From the NCBI GenBank assembly GCA_040757205.1, contig JBFLXL010000001.1, forward strand, positions 1 through 64,000: a stretch of DNA of 64,000 bases, written 5' to 3'. Positions 1 to 8,175 of the stretch are shown piece by piece. Numbering within the stretch: position 1 is the stretch's first letter; each line of letters opens with the position of its first letter. The notes under the pieces were generated by a model. It was not told where the DNA came from. It made no database searches and saw nothing but the letters and a program-made list of their open reading frames with translations. The stretch is from Bacillota bacterium (lineage in GTDB: Bacteria; Bacillota; Desulfotomaculia; Desulfotomaculales; Desulforudaceae). The translations under genes and the position numbers were made by a program.

Positions 1-24
1 TGTATACTTGGAGCACGGTTTCAG

Positions 25-119
25 GGGGTGACATTTTCTCAGGCCACTTTAACGATCTTAAGGGGTGACATTTTCTCAGGCCAAATTAGCGTGTTCTAAG
101 GTGACATTTTCACTGGCCG
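25..119. repeat. Three spaced TGACATTTTC repeats, probable IS21-type element end
   Basis: Three near-identical 21-22 bp units with the core TGACATTTTC lie at 25-46, 62-83 and 99-119, about 37 bp apart and all in the same orientation; the first two are identical and the third differs at its right side. Multiple spaced copies of a short motif near an end are typical of IS21-family elements, where they bind the IstA transposase. No istA or istB gene lies in the window, so the element, if real, extends to the left or is only a remnant. The family assignment is from memory of IS21-type ends. Confidence 0.5.
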
Positions 120-123
120 TTGA

Positions 124-166
124 CAGTGCTTATTTCAGGCAGTGCTTATTTCAGGCTTATTTCAGG
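124..166. repeat. 16-bp tandem repeat, 2.7 copies
   Basis: The unit CAGTGCTTATTTCAGG occurs at 124-139 and again at 140-155, followed by a partial copy of its last 11 bases at 156-166. It lies directly after the TGACATTTTC repeats and before the 3' end of the activase gene. It looks like a slippage product at the edge of an insertion; no function is evident. Confidence 0.75.
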
Positions 167-231
167 CTGATTATGGGCCGGTCGTGGCAATTCCGCCGTG
201 CCGAGGTATTGTCGAAGGTCACCGCCGGACC

Positions 232-1242
232 CTATTGGGCCTGAAGCGGCGCTTCCCTTTCTTCGCTCCTTTCGGATGAGGACACATTCAGGTTGTACCA
301 TTTGCCGCACCGGGAACCCCACCTGCTGATCAGGTTGTCGCCGATGTAGAATTCGTTCACCTCACAGTTGTTCGGGCAGTCCGCGCAGGAAAAGGTGCGG
401 GGCCGGCAAGTGAATCCGGCGATTTGGGCCGCGCCGCGGAAGTTGGTGGCCGTGCGCCGCCGCTCGGCGTTACGCTTGGCCAGGATGGCGGCGCCAAAAG
501 CACCCATCACCTGGAAGGTTTCGGGAACCACGATGTCCAAACCGAGCCGCTTCTGGAATGCGGCCCGGATGCCGGCGTTGGCGGCCACGCCACCCTGGAA
601 GAGGACCACCGGTTCAATCTTGCGGCTGCGCGCCACGTTGGCGAGGTAGTTTCCGACCAGAGCGATACAAAGCCCGGCGATAAGGTCTTCCTTCCTGTAA
701 CCCATTTGCTGCTTGTGAATGAGGTCGGACTCGGCGAAAACCCCGCACCGTCCCGCGATCTTGATCGGGCTTTCCGAACGGAGAGCGTAGTCGCCGAACT
801 CTTCAATCGGGATGCCGAGACGAACCGCTTGATGATCAAGAAAGGAACCGGTTCCAGCCGCGCAGACGGTATTCATGTTGAAGCCCACCGGAACTCCGTC
901 CCGAAAGAAAATGATCTTTGAGTCCTGCCCGCCGATGTCGATCACCGTGCGCACGTCGTTCCGGAAGTGGCGCGCCGCGACCGCGTGAGCGGTGATCTCG
1001 TTCTTGATGACGTCAGCACCCACCATTATCCCCGCCAAACGGCGCCCGCTGCCCGTGGTGCCCACCCCGGCGATGGGCGGCTCCCCGACGGTCTCGTGCA
1101 ATTTCCGAAAGGAATTCTGGATGGCCTGGATCGGACCGCCCTCAGTCCGCAAGTAGGACCGGAACAAAAGTCCGGCGTGCTCATCGATCACGGTCAGTTT
1201 TGTAGTGACACTGCCTACGTCAATGCCAAGATAGTAACGCAA
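232..1242 (-). CDS. Acyl-CoA dehydratase activase (BadF/HgdC family ATPase)
   Basis: An ASKHA-fold ATPase that injects an electron, driven by ATP hydrolysis, into a 2-hydroxyacyl-CoA dehydratase or benzoyl-CoA reductase-type enzyme. The phosphate-binding N-terminus (GIDVGSVTTK) and the second motif IDIGGQDSK are present. Cys127 (TVCAAGTG) and Cys166 (GRCGVFAES) correspond to the two residues that hold the bridging [4Fe-4S] cluster in the HgdC dimer. A C-terminal extension adds a Cys-rich block (CADCPNNC) absent from minimal HgdC. The start is TTG at 1242, behind GGAGGG, 2 nt after the stop of the upstream partner gene, so the two are translationally coupled. The dehydratase itself is not in the window, so the substrate is unknown. 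Confidence 0.88.
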   Translation of the reverse strand: MRYYLGIDVGSVTTKLTVIDEHAGLLFRSYLRTEGGPIQAIQNSFRKLHETVGEPPIAGVGTTGSGRRLAGIMVGADVIKNEITAHAVAARHFRNDVRTVIDIGGQDSKIIFFRDGVPVGFNMNTVCAAGTGSFLDHQAVRLGIPIEEFGDYALRSESPIKIAGRCGVFAESDLIHKQQMGYRKEDLIAGLCIALVGNYLANVARSRKIEPVVLFQGGVAANAGIRAAFQKRLGLDIVVPETFQVMGAFGAAILAKRNAERRRTATNFRGAAQIAGFTCRPRTFSCADCPNNCEVNEFYIGDNLISRWGSRCGKWYNLNVSSSERSEEREAPLQAQ

Positions 1243-1244
1243 AC

Positions 1245-3410
1245 TTATGCTCCCTCCTCCAGCTTGAGACGACCGGTCCGGCGGTCCTTCAAGATGTCCA
1301 GGAAAGCTTCCACGCGGGTCTCAAAGCCGGCCTCACCGGTCTGGTCGGTGATGATGAAGGTCAGCACCGGAAGATCCAATTCCTCACTCAGTTTCACCAT
1401 AATGTTCTGGGCTACGATTTCGGGCATACAGGTAAACGGCATCAGGTGAATAATGCCGTCGATGCCTTCCTGCGCCGCCAAGGCCGTGAGCCCCACGCTG
1501 AAGTTCCCGTGCCCGCCCACGTCTGTTTCCAGGTAGGGAAACGCGGCCTGCTTGATCTGGTTCTTTCTGGCGGTGGCCTCCCGGGTCGGAAAGAGGTTTT
1601 TGTGAAACCACTGGGTTACCGAAATTTCACGGTCCACCCACACCCGGGGGTCCTTGGATTTGCCCAGCAGAGATTCCAGGTGCAGGTTGATGTGGGCTTC
1701 GAGCACCACCCAGATTTCGCCCAGGATTCGGACCCGAACCGGGTTGGTGTCTTCGGTTTCGATAGCCTCCGCCTGGTCTCGGAACTCATTCAACAACATC
1801 CAAACCGACTCGGTGGAAGCAGCGCGCTCCACACGGCGCACGAACCCGGCGAACAGCCGGTCCACCGTTCCCGGCCTGCTTTCGAAAGCACGCACCTGAT
1901 GACAGATGCTCTCGGCTTGGTCAATGGCGGCCATGCGGTGGTAGCCGGCGTACAGGGCCCGCAGAATTTGCAGCCAGGAGGCCTGATTGGTGGTCCGTTT
2001 CAAGGTCCGGCGGAAGTCCGACCATCGCTCCCGCAGCGGAAGCGGTGAGTCGATGACGATGAGTTCGAACTCGTAGCCCAGGCGGCGCAGCAACTGTTCT
2101 TGTACCTGGGCATACCACCCCAACCGGCACTTGCCCTTGCCGCCGACCATGAGCAGGTGGGTGGCCCCGTTTTCCAGAAGCCAGCGCATTTGGCCCAGAG
2201 TGATGGTGAACGGAAGGCAGACGAACTCGGGTGACAGGTGCTTGCCCAGCTCCAGGACCTCCTGGTTGGCGTGAGGGGTCTTGACCGAATCCACGCCGCA
2301 GTCCGCCAAGGCGGAACGAATCGCCAGATCGAGATGTCCCATGGTCGGCATGCCGATCACAAACCGTTCCGGGCGCAGCCCGGGAACGGGCACTTCCGGG
2401 ACGGTCCGTGAAACCTCGGCCGGGAGCGGCTGGACATCCATGAACGCTTCGATCCGGGTTGCCAGCCCGGCGTCGGCGGTATGCTCGTCCAGGGTCAGGA
2501 GAAGGAAAGGTACTCCGTAACGGGCGGCCTCCTCCTCCACAAAATTCTCGATAATCGATTCCGGGCCGCACTCAAAGGAGCCCACCAGGACCAGTTTATC
2601 CACCAGGTTGTTCCGGAGATAGTGAAGGGCGGCGCCGAGAAGCTGGGCTTCAAAACTCCACAATCGTTCGCCGTCCGACACCGTTTCCATTTGGCGGCGG
2701 ATCTCTTTTGGGGAAACCATCTCGGCGGTCAGCACCCGGCCGTACTGCTTGAACTTGGGCAACAGATCCATGCTGAAGGCGTCAAACAGGATATAAGGGT
2801 GACCGATGACGGCCACCGTTTCATCGGCGGAGCCGGCGGCCGCCTGGTCATTCCCGCGTTTGAGCACCTTTGACTCCAGGACGTGGAACGCTTCGACCGT
2901 CGACAGAAGTTTCTGGACGCAAAGCGTTTCAAAGCGGTGCTGAGCCTTCCAGGCGGCCTGGAGGGCGCGGCGGGCGCGATCCGGCGTGGCGCCCAAAAGC
3001 AGGCCGGTTTCCACCCAGGTCCTTTCCCAGTCACGTTTCCCCTGAGACAGGTCAATCACCGGACTCAACACTTGAGTGCCGCTTTCAAGCGCGTTTTTCA
3101 CCATGTACGGGATGCCCATGAACTTCGGACAGCAGTAGTTCTTGGGCTCCAGACTGACCAGGCATGGAATGAAAAGGCGGTCGATTCCGCGGTCAAGCAG
3201 TTCGCGGGCGTGTGCGAACAGCAGTTTCACCGCCACACAAGGCTCATCGGTGGGGCAAAAATCCATTTTCTCCAGCACCCGTTTGGTGGTGGGCGGGGAT
3301 ACCACCAGTTGCACGCCGATTTCGCGGCAGAACTCGGCGTAGAAAGGGTACATATAATAGTAAGCCATCGCTCGGGGCAAACCTACGGTTGCCATTAGAC
3401 TCACATCCAA
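1245..3410 (-). CDS. Activase-associated DUF2229 / 2-hydroxyacyl-CoA dehydratase-like protein
   Basis: A 721-residue protein of the group annotated as CoA-substrate-specific enzyme activase-related (DUF2229 N-terminus, then a 2-hydroxyglutaryl-CoA dehydratase D-like region). The N-terminus (VGLPRAMAYY) and conserved cysteines (FCPTDEPC, YCCPKFMG, FECGPES, FTCMPEI) suggest Fe-S binding. In many anaerobes this region is fused behind one or two activase domains in a protein of about 1,400 residues; here it is a separate gene just upstream of the activase. The start is TTG at 3410; ATG at codon 6 is an alternative and neither has a strong ribosome site. Specific function unknown. Confidence 0.8.
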   Translation of the reverse strand: MDVSLMATVGLPRAMAYYYMYPFYAEFCREIGVQLVVSPPTTKRVLEKMDFCPTDEPCVAVKLLFAHARELLDRGIDRLFIPCLVSLEPKNYCCPKFMGIPYMVKNALESGTQVLSPVIDLSQGKRDWERTWVETGLLLGATPDRARRALQAAWKAQHRFETLCVQKLLSTVEAFHVLESKVLKRGNDQAAAGSADETVAVIGHPYILFDAFSMDLLPKFKQYGRVLTAEMVSPKEIRRQMETVSDGERLWSFEAQLLGAALHYLRNNLVDKLVLVGSFECGPESIIENFVEEEAARYGVPFLLLTLDEHTADAGLATRIEAFMDVQPLPAEVSRTVPEVPVPGLRPERFVIGMPTMGHLDLAIRSALADCGVDSVKTPHANQEVLELGKHLSPEFVCLPFTITLGQMRWLLENGATHLLMVGGKGKCRLGWYAQVQEQLLRRLGYEFELIVIDSPLPLRERWSDFRRTLKRTTNQASWLQILRALYAGYHRMAAIDQAESICHQVRAFESRPGTVDRLFAGFVRRVERAASTESVWMLLNEFRDQAEAIETEDTNPVRVRILGEIWVVLEAHINLHLESLLGKSKDPRVWVDREISVTQWFHKNLFPTREATARKNQIKQAAFPYLETDVGGHGNFSVGLTALAAQEGIDGIIHLMPFTCMPEIVAQNIMVKLSEELDLPVLTFIITDQTGEAGFETRVEAFLDILKDRRTGRLKLEEGA

Positions 3411-3877
3411 AGAGGTCTGGGCCCGGTCTCTCAGTATGCCCGCTTCCGGTTGCCGAATACCAAAAAAAAATCGCCCACTGGTATCACCGCTAGTTTAGCA
3501 GAATATGGGCCGCTAGTCAATTTTGGCTGCCAACAGCCGCCAACAGCCGTTTCGACCAATTCAGCCAAAATTTGGCCGGTCCTTGCGGGACAGAATCCAT
3601 TATATCCTGGTTATTGAGCCGGACACACGGCGCCAAAATAAGCACAAAGCATGTTCGGAGGCGGGCATATTTGAAAAGCGGTAAAAAAAAGAACCGAAAG
3701 AAAAGCACGGTGCGTCAGGAAGATAGTGTACAGAATCTTGAACTCGGTCGCGAAGTCGGTATTGATTTTAGGAAAAAGAGTCATTATGTTCTAACATAAG
3801 CGGCCGGTCAGAAGTCCATAATAATTTCAAACAGAAAAAAATAAAATAAACACAAAACAGTAGAGGAGGCAAAAACA
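3411..3877. other. Divergent intergenic region between the activase unit and the SASP gene
   Basis: This 467-bp region is clearly poorer in GC than its flanks and separates divergent transcription units. It holds a direct repeat of CAACAGCCGC near 3533-3550, several A-tracts (3465-3472, 3684-3692, 3834-3850), and the probable sporulation promoter annotated separately. The short open frames across it show no recognisable protein. Confidence 0.6.
3794..3823 (+). promoter_or_regulatory. Probable sigma-G promoter of the SASP gene
   Basis: A -10-like CATAATA at 3817-3823 fits the sigma-G consensus CATNMTA. ACATA at 3794-3798, 18 bp upstream, matches 4 of 5 positions of the -35 consensus GMATR. 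It precedes an alpha/beta SASP gene, a standard sigma-G target. The strong ribosome site GAGGAGG is at 3863-3869, giving a leader of about 45 nt. Confidence 0.6.
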
Positions 3878-4138
3878 ATGGGTCGCACGAATCCCGCGAT
3901 TGTTCCGCAAGCCAGAAACGCGCTGAATCAGATGAAGTATGAGGTGGCCGGCGAAATCGGCCTCGCCAACTACCAGGCGCTTGACAAGGGTGACCTGCCC
4001 TCCCGGGTCAACGGCAAGGTTGGCGGCAATATGGTCCGCAAGATGGTGGCCTTTGCGGAGCAGGCTATGGCCCAAGGCAACGTGAATCAGGTCCGGGCGG
4101 CTGCCCCGCCCGAGCCTTTCGGCACTCAGGGTCAATAG
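3878..4138 (+). CDS. Alpha/beta-type small acid-soluble spore protein
   Basis: An 86-residue SASP that coats spore DNA, forces it into an A-like form and protects it from UV and chemical damage during dormancy. The family core is visible: the germination protease site around residues 21-26 (YEVAGE, cleaved after Glu22), then the helical segments ending in GGNMVRKMVAFAEQAM. The C-terminal 15 residues are a Pro/Gln-rich tail. It is followed by a strong terminator and faces, convergently, the gene for the protease that degrades it at germination. Ribosome site GAGGAGG lies 8 nt upstream of the ATG. Confidence 0.93.
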   Translation: MGRTNPAIVPQARNALNQMKYEVAGEIGLANYQALDKGDLPSRVNGKVGGNMVRKMVAFAEQAMAQGNVNQVRAAAPPEPFGTQGQ

Positions 4139-4179
4139 TCTTCGACCCGGCCGGACAATGACAGATGAAACCCCGTTCC

Positions 4180-4215
4180 AGAGCAGACGGCAAAAGCCGA
4201 TTCTGCTCTTTTTTT
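4180..4215 (+). terminator. Intrinsic terminator of the SASP gene
   Basis: AGAGCAGACGGC at 4180-4191 pairs with GCCGATTCTGCTCT at 4196-4209 around an AAAA loop, with a 2-nt bulge, and is followed by a run of T to 4215. It sits between the convergent SASP and gpr genes, and its T run overlaps the gpr stop codon. Confidence 0.85.
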
Positions 4216-5158
4216 ACTGCAGGTAATCGGCGAAACGTTCGGGGGCGATACCCGGATGCAAGGCCACGGACAAGCCGCCGGCAATTATGCGGGCACAGTT
4301 TTTGATCAGGTCGTCTATTTCCTTGGGAGTGACCATGAGCTGTCCGCCAAAGGGCTCCAGCAGTTGCTGGATGATTCCCTCCATTTCGGCAACTTGCGGC
4401 GGTGTCCGTCCGTGTATCTCGTAGAGCTTCACGATGGCGTCACGAGCGATAAACGCGGCGTGAACAACGGTCGGAACGCCGATGGAGATTACTTTTACAC
4501 CAAGAGTTTCTTCGGTGAGCCCCTGGCGCCGGCCTCCGATTCCAGACCCGGGATTGATTCCCCGGTCGGAGAGTTGAATGGAGGAGGCGATTCTCTCGAC
4601 CGAGCCGGCCGCGAGGGCGTCGATGCAAATCACCAGTTCGGGGCGCACGTGCTCGACGACGCCTTTGACGATTTCGGCGGTTTCGATGCCGGTGATTCCT
4701 AACACGCCCGGTGCCAGCGCGCTGACCACCCGGGTTCCCTCCGGGATATGCTCCGGCGCGAAATGATAGACGTGCCGGGTTACGAACGTATGGTTGGCGG
4801 CTCGCGGACCCAGGGCATCAGGAGTGGCGTTCCAGTTGCCCAATCCCACCACCAGGATATTTCCCTGGTCGCTTACTTGGATCATTCCCTTGAGGGCTCC
4901 GGCGAGTTCCCGGACTACGGCGGAATGGGCGTCCGGATCTGTGACTCGTATAGCCGGTGCTTCAATGGTAATGTAAGTGCCCGGAGGCTTGCCCATGGCT
5001 TGCGCGCCGTATTCATCGGTGATTCTGACCGTGGTGATCTTGCCGTGCTGGAATTCACGGCGCTCCACCGCGACCCCGGAGATTTCTTGACCGGTCTGGG
5101 CTCGCAGGGCATCGTGCGCTTCAAGCGCCAAATCGGTCGAAACACCACAGACTCTCAT
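4214..5158 (-). CDS. gpr: GPR germination endopeptidase
   Basis: The atypical aspartic protease that cleaves alpha/beta and gamma SASPs when spores germinate. The 314 residues include the family blocks VVGLGNWNATPDALGP, VICIDALAAGS, IQLSDRGINPGSGIGGRR and GVPTVVHA. It is made as a zymogen in the forespore and loses an N-terminal propeptide before germination; the short N-terminus ahead of AVERREF is consistent with a propeptide. Start ATG at 5158 with AAAGGAGG 6 nt upstream. It lies tail to tail with the SASP gene, its substrate. Confidence 0.95.
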   Translation of the reverse strand: MRVCGVSTDLALEAHDALRAQTGQEISGVAVERREFQHGKITTVRITDEYGAQAMGKPPGTYITIEAPAIRVTDPDAHSAVVRELAGALKGMIQVSDQGNILVVGLGNWNATPDALGPRAANHTFVTRHVYHFAPEHIPEGTRVVSALAPGVLGITGIETAEIVKGVVEHVRPELVICIDALAAGSVERIASSIQLSDRGINPGSGIGGRRQGLTEETLGVKVISIGVPTVVHAAFIARDAIVKLYEIHGRTPPQVAEMEGIIQQLLEPFGGQLMVTPKEIDDLIKNCARIIAGGLSVALHPGIAPERFADYLQ

Positions 5159-5315
5159 AATCGGCCTCCTTTTGCCCCTAACTGTTTTCCAAGAGTATCG
5201 TGGCCCGCGCCGGCGCCGAATATACCGGAGGTGCTCAAGGTTTATGTCTGGGCTGCGGAGGCAGAATACGGGGATAAGGAAAGGAGAAAAAGCTCTATGT
5301 GCCGGCAGGATGTGT

Positions 5316-5321
5316 TATAAT
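5316..5321 (+). promoter_or_regulatory. Putative -10 element upstream of rsmD
   Basis: A perfect TATAAT at 5316-5321 lies about 37 bp before the rsmD start. No good -35 is visible at the right distance, so it may be weak or need an activator. Confidence 0.4.
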
Positions 5322-5357
5322 GATTGCGAATTTATCCCAGAACCGGGTGAATGAAAT

Positions 5358-5921
5358 TTGCGTATTATCGCCGGAAGTTTAAAGGGCAGGCGTTTGCAGG
5401 CCGGGTCCGGGTTGGCGGTCCGGCCCACCACCGGCCGGGTGCGGGAGGCGCTGTTCAATATTATCGCGGAGCGCGTTTTGGAAAGCCGGTTTTTGGACCT
5501 TTATGCCGGAACCGGAGCCGTGGGCCTGGAGGCATTGAGCAGGGGTGCGTCTCTGGCTGTATTCGTGGAAAACGACCGGCGAGTGGCGGCGGAATTAAAA
5601 AGACGCTTGGACGAAACCGGGCTGGCCGCAAAGGGCCGGGTGCGTTTGGGCAAAGCGACGGCGGTGGTCGGCGCCCTGGGGGTGGAGGGCCGGGTATTTG
5701 ACCTGGTGTTCATGGATCCTCCCTACTCAGGTGAGCTTATGACCAAGACCCTGTTCCGTCTTTCTGAGTCCGGCGTTGTCGACCCGGCCGGTTGGGTGAT
5801 CGCCGAGTCTTCCTTCCGGCGGCCTCCATCCGACAGGGCGGGCGGCCTTTATGTTTGGCGCCGCGAACGGTACGGCGAGTCTTTGCTGTCGTTCTACCGG
5901 GCGGAGGAGAAGTCGGGATGA
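5358..5921 (+). CDS. rsmD: 16S rRNA (guanine966-N2)-methyltransferase RsmD
   Basis: Methylates N2 of G966 in 16S rRNA during 30S assembly, using SAM. The protein (187 residues, normal length) begins MRIIAGSLKGRRL, has the SAM-binding motif LDLYAGTGAVGLEALSRG and the catalytic MDPPY motif of N2-guanine methyltransferases. Start is TTG at 5358; an in-frame stop lies just upstream, and the ribosome site is poor. The stop overlaps the coaD start (ATGA), as in the conserved ylbH-coaD arrangement of Firmicutes. Confidence 0.93.
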   Translation: MRIIAGSLKGRRLQAGSGLAVRPTTGRVREALFNIIAERVLESRFLDLYAGTGAVGLEALSRGASLAVFVENDRRVAAELKRRLDETGLAAKGRVRLGKATAVVGALGVEGRVFDLVFMDPPYSGELMTKTLFRLSESGVVDPAGWVIAESSFRRPPSDRAGGLYVWRRERYGESLLSFYRAEEKSG

Positions 5922-6409
5922 AGATTGCAGTGTATCCCGGCAGCTTCGACCCCATCACCAACGGGCATCTGGATGTGATCCGGCGGGCGGCGCAGGTTTT
6001 TGACCAAGTCATTGTGGCCGTAGCCAAAAGTTCCGCCAAGCAACCCTTGTTTTCCATCGCGGAGCGGCTCGAGATGCTCCGGATTGTTTTGCGGGAAGTG
6101 CCAAACGTGCGCGTGGACGCCTATCAGGGCTTGACGGTCCGTTATGCCCGGGAGCAGGGTGCGCGTGCGCTGATCAGGGGCCTGCGGGCGGTCTCCGATT
6201 TTGAATACGAATTTACCATGGCCCTTACCAACAAGAAGCTGGCGCCGGAAATCGAAACCGTCTTTTTGATGACCGAGGCCAAGTACTCATTCATCAGTTC
6301 GGGTTCCGTCAAGGAGGTGGCGCGGTACGGCGGCTGCGTGGAGGATATGGTGCCGGTTCAGGTGGAGCGGATATTGAGGGATAAATTTCGGATGAGGGGT
6401 GAGGGGTAA
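5918..6409 (+). CDS. coaD: Phosphopantetheine adenylyltransferase
   Basis: Transfers AMP from ATP to 4'-phosphopantetheine to form dephospho-CoA, the penultimate step of CoA synthesis. The 163 residues begin MKIAVYPGSFDPITNGHLD, containing the TxGH nucleotidyltransferase motif, and end with the ISSGSVKEVARYGG block. The longer open frame starting at 5792 is not used: the ATG at 5918 overlaps the rsmD stop and matches the usual N-terminus. Confidence 0.95.
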   Translation: MKIAVYPGSFDPITNGHLDVIRRAAQVFDQVIVAVAKSSAKQPLFSIAERLEMLRIVLREVPNVRVDAYQGLTVRYAREQGARALIRGLRAVSDFEYEFTMALTNKKLAPEIETVFLMTEAKYSFISSGSVKEVARYGGCVEDMVPVQVERILRDKFRMRGEG

Positions 6410-6856
6410 TTGGAATTGCTGTCCATACTCAATGACCTGGAAGAATTTGTTCAGAATTCCTCCCGGGTGCCGATGACCAAGAAGGTGCTGTTGGATGAGG
6501 AGAAGTTGTTGGACTTTCTGGACCGGGCCCGTACCATTCTTCCGGAAGAAGTGCGCAAGGCGAAGTGGCTCGTGCAGGAGCGGGAGAAGGTAATCAGCGA
6601 GTCCCGCCAAGAAGCGGCCCGTCTGTTGGAAGAGGCCCAAAGGGAAGTTGAAAAGAGGGCCGACCAGAGCGAGGTGGTCCGCCGGGCTAAGGAAATAGCG
6701 GACGAAATTATAATGAAGGCCGAAAAGGCCTCCCGCGAGATGAGGTTGGGGGCGCGGGACTATGCGGACGAGGTGTTGTCCAAGCTGGAAGCCCGCGTTG
6801 AAAAGATGATGAAGGAGATCGAAGGGGGCCGCTTGGAACTAAAGAACATGAAGTAG
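6410..6856 (+). CDS. Coiled-coil protein linked to coaD, unknown function
   Basis: A 148-residue soluble protein rich in Glu, Lys, Arg and Ala, with no Cys or Trp-rich core. Residues about 45-148 have heptad spacing typical of a long coiled coil, resembling the stalk of ATP synthase subunit b or DivIVA-like proteins. It is found next to coaD in many Clostridia, sometimes labelled ATPase although no nucleotide-binding motif is present. TTG start at 6410 directly abuts the coaD stop, with GGTGAGGGG upstream. Its end overlaps the 3' end of the convergent ylbJ gene by 18 bp. Confidence 0.7.
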   Translation: MELLSILNDLEEFVQNSSRVPMTKKVLLDEEKLLDFLDRARTILPEEVRKAKWLVQEREKVISESRQEAARLLEEAQREVEKRADQSEVVRRAKEIADEIIMKAEKASREMRLGARDYADEVLSKLEARVEKMMKEIEGGRLELKNMK

Positions 6857-8020
6857 ACGCCGCACCAGATGGACGAACATGGCAAAGCTGAAAAGGGCCG
6901 GAGGCAGGCTCAAGGCTAACAAGATAGAAGTCTGAAGGACTTCTGTCCAAGTCATGACCAGTTCCGGGCGGGTCACGGCCTGGGTCACCAGCAGCGGCTC
7001 AACGACCGGGAACAGCAGCAAGGTCAACACAGCCGCCAAGAAGGCATGTGCGACGCGCCCCACTAAGTACAGCCGGAGCCGGATGTCCGTCTGGGATACA
7101 AAACTGGCGACTTGGGCCTGGATGGAAAGGCCGCTCCAGGCCAGAATCAACTGTACGGCCACCAATTGTTGAACCAGCGGTGCGGCGGTTTCACTCACCG
7201 CCCTGATCCCGAGAGTCATCTCCAAAAAGCCGGTGGCCAACGCCGGGTTCAAAGACGGGTGCAAGCCAAGGGGCCCAAGAAAAAGACCGAACAATGCGGC
7301 CAGGATACTGAGCAGTCCGAAGCTGTCCAAAAGACGGATGACGACGGCGAATAAAACGATGAACCCACCAATCACCAGCAGTTTGCCCACGGCGGTTTTC
7401 ACCGCCTCACCCAGAATCAGTCCCGGATGGCGCCCGTCAGCAGCCATGAACTCGTGGACGGCCCGCCTCCATAGGTGGCGGTACTCCCCGGCGTGCCGTC
7501 TCCGCTCGTGGGGGCGGTAGTGCCGGAACAGTAGCCCCAGGGTGAGGTTGGCCGCGTAGTGGATGCCCAGGAGAAAAGGCCCCAGCGCGGGATTGTTAAA
7601 AAGCCCTACCGAAACGGCGACCAGAACGAAAAGCGGGCTGGCATTGCTGGTAAAGGAAAGCAGGTGTTCGGCCTCCACCCGCGTGCATTGCCCGGCGGAG
7701 CGGAGACGAGCGGAGAAGTTGGCCCCGACCGGATACCCGGATGTGTAACCCACGGCGACGGCGAACGAGGCGCTGCCCGGTAGGGCGAAGACCGGGCGCA
7801 TGACCGGTTCCAACAGTACCCCGGCGAAACCTACCAAGCCAAGACCAAGCACCAGTTCGGACATGACAAAAAAAGGCAAAAGGGCCGGAAACACGATATT
7901 CCACCAGGTATCCACTCCGAGGAGGGCTCCCTCGAACGCGGTATGGGGACGGGCGGCCAGGACGACTAACAGAGCCAGGGCGAGTATGGCCGCTGGCAGC
8001 CTTCCGAAACCCGAACGCAT
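6839..8020 (-). CDS. ylbJ: YlbJ-type sporulation integral membrane protein
   Basis: A 393-residue polytopic membrane protein of the YlbJ / nucleoside-recognition (Gate) family; in Bacillus YlbJ is a sigma-E product needed for heat-resistant spores. Nine or more hydrophobic segments are visible, starting with the N-terminal AAILALALLVVLAA. Conserved blocks include NIVFPALLPFFVMSELVLG, GYTSGYPVGA and FTSNASPLFVLVAVSVG. The ATG at 8020 is chosen because the 37 upstream codons are hydrophilic and overlap the promoter region of the divergent operon; a GGGGAAA ribosome site precedes it. Confidence 0.85.
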   Translation of the reverse strand: MRSGFGRLPAAILALALLVVLAARPHTAFEGALLGVDTWWNIVFPALLPFFVMSELVLGLGLVGFAGVLLEPVMRPVFALPGSASFAVAVGYTSGYPVGANFSARLRSAGQCTRVEAEHLLSFTSNASPLFVLVAVSVGLFNNPALGPFLLGIHYAANLTLGLLFRHYRPHERRRHAGEYRHLWRRAVHEFMAADGRHPGLILGEAVKTAVGKLLVIGGFIVLFAVVIRLLDSFGLLSILAALFGLFLGPLGLHPSLNPALATGFLEMTLGIRAVSETAAPLVQQLVAVQLILAWSGLSIQAQVASFVSQTDIRLRLYLVGRVAHAFLAAVLTLLLFPVVEPLLVTQAVTRPELVMTWTEVLQTSILLALSLPPALFSFAMFVHLVRRLLHVL

Positions 8021-8118
8021 GTGTTTTTCCCCATTTCCCCGAGTAATGAAACATGAGCCGGGCGATTCCCGACTAACAGAGCCTATGGCCGGCAAAGCCG
8101 CGTGAGACCAGGTTTTTA

Positions 8119-8147
8119 TTGACAAGCCCAAGGGCCGCCATTATAAT
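8119..8147 (+). promoter_or_regulatory. Consensus sigma-A promoter of the rpmF-fab operon
   Basis: A perfect TTGACA at 8119-8124 and a perfect TATAAT at 8142-8147 are separated by 17 bp. Transcription would begin near 8154, about 22 nt before the DUF177 start codon. This is the best vegetative promoter in the window and fits an operon for a ribosomal protein and lipid synthesis. Confidence 0.92.
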
Positions 8148-8175
8148 GGGCCTGTTAAGCGATTGGGGGAAACCG

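Noticed and set aside
1446-2048. 200-codon plus-strand open frame
   Set aside because: Antisense to the DUF2229 gene, no ribosome site and no recognisable protein.
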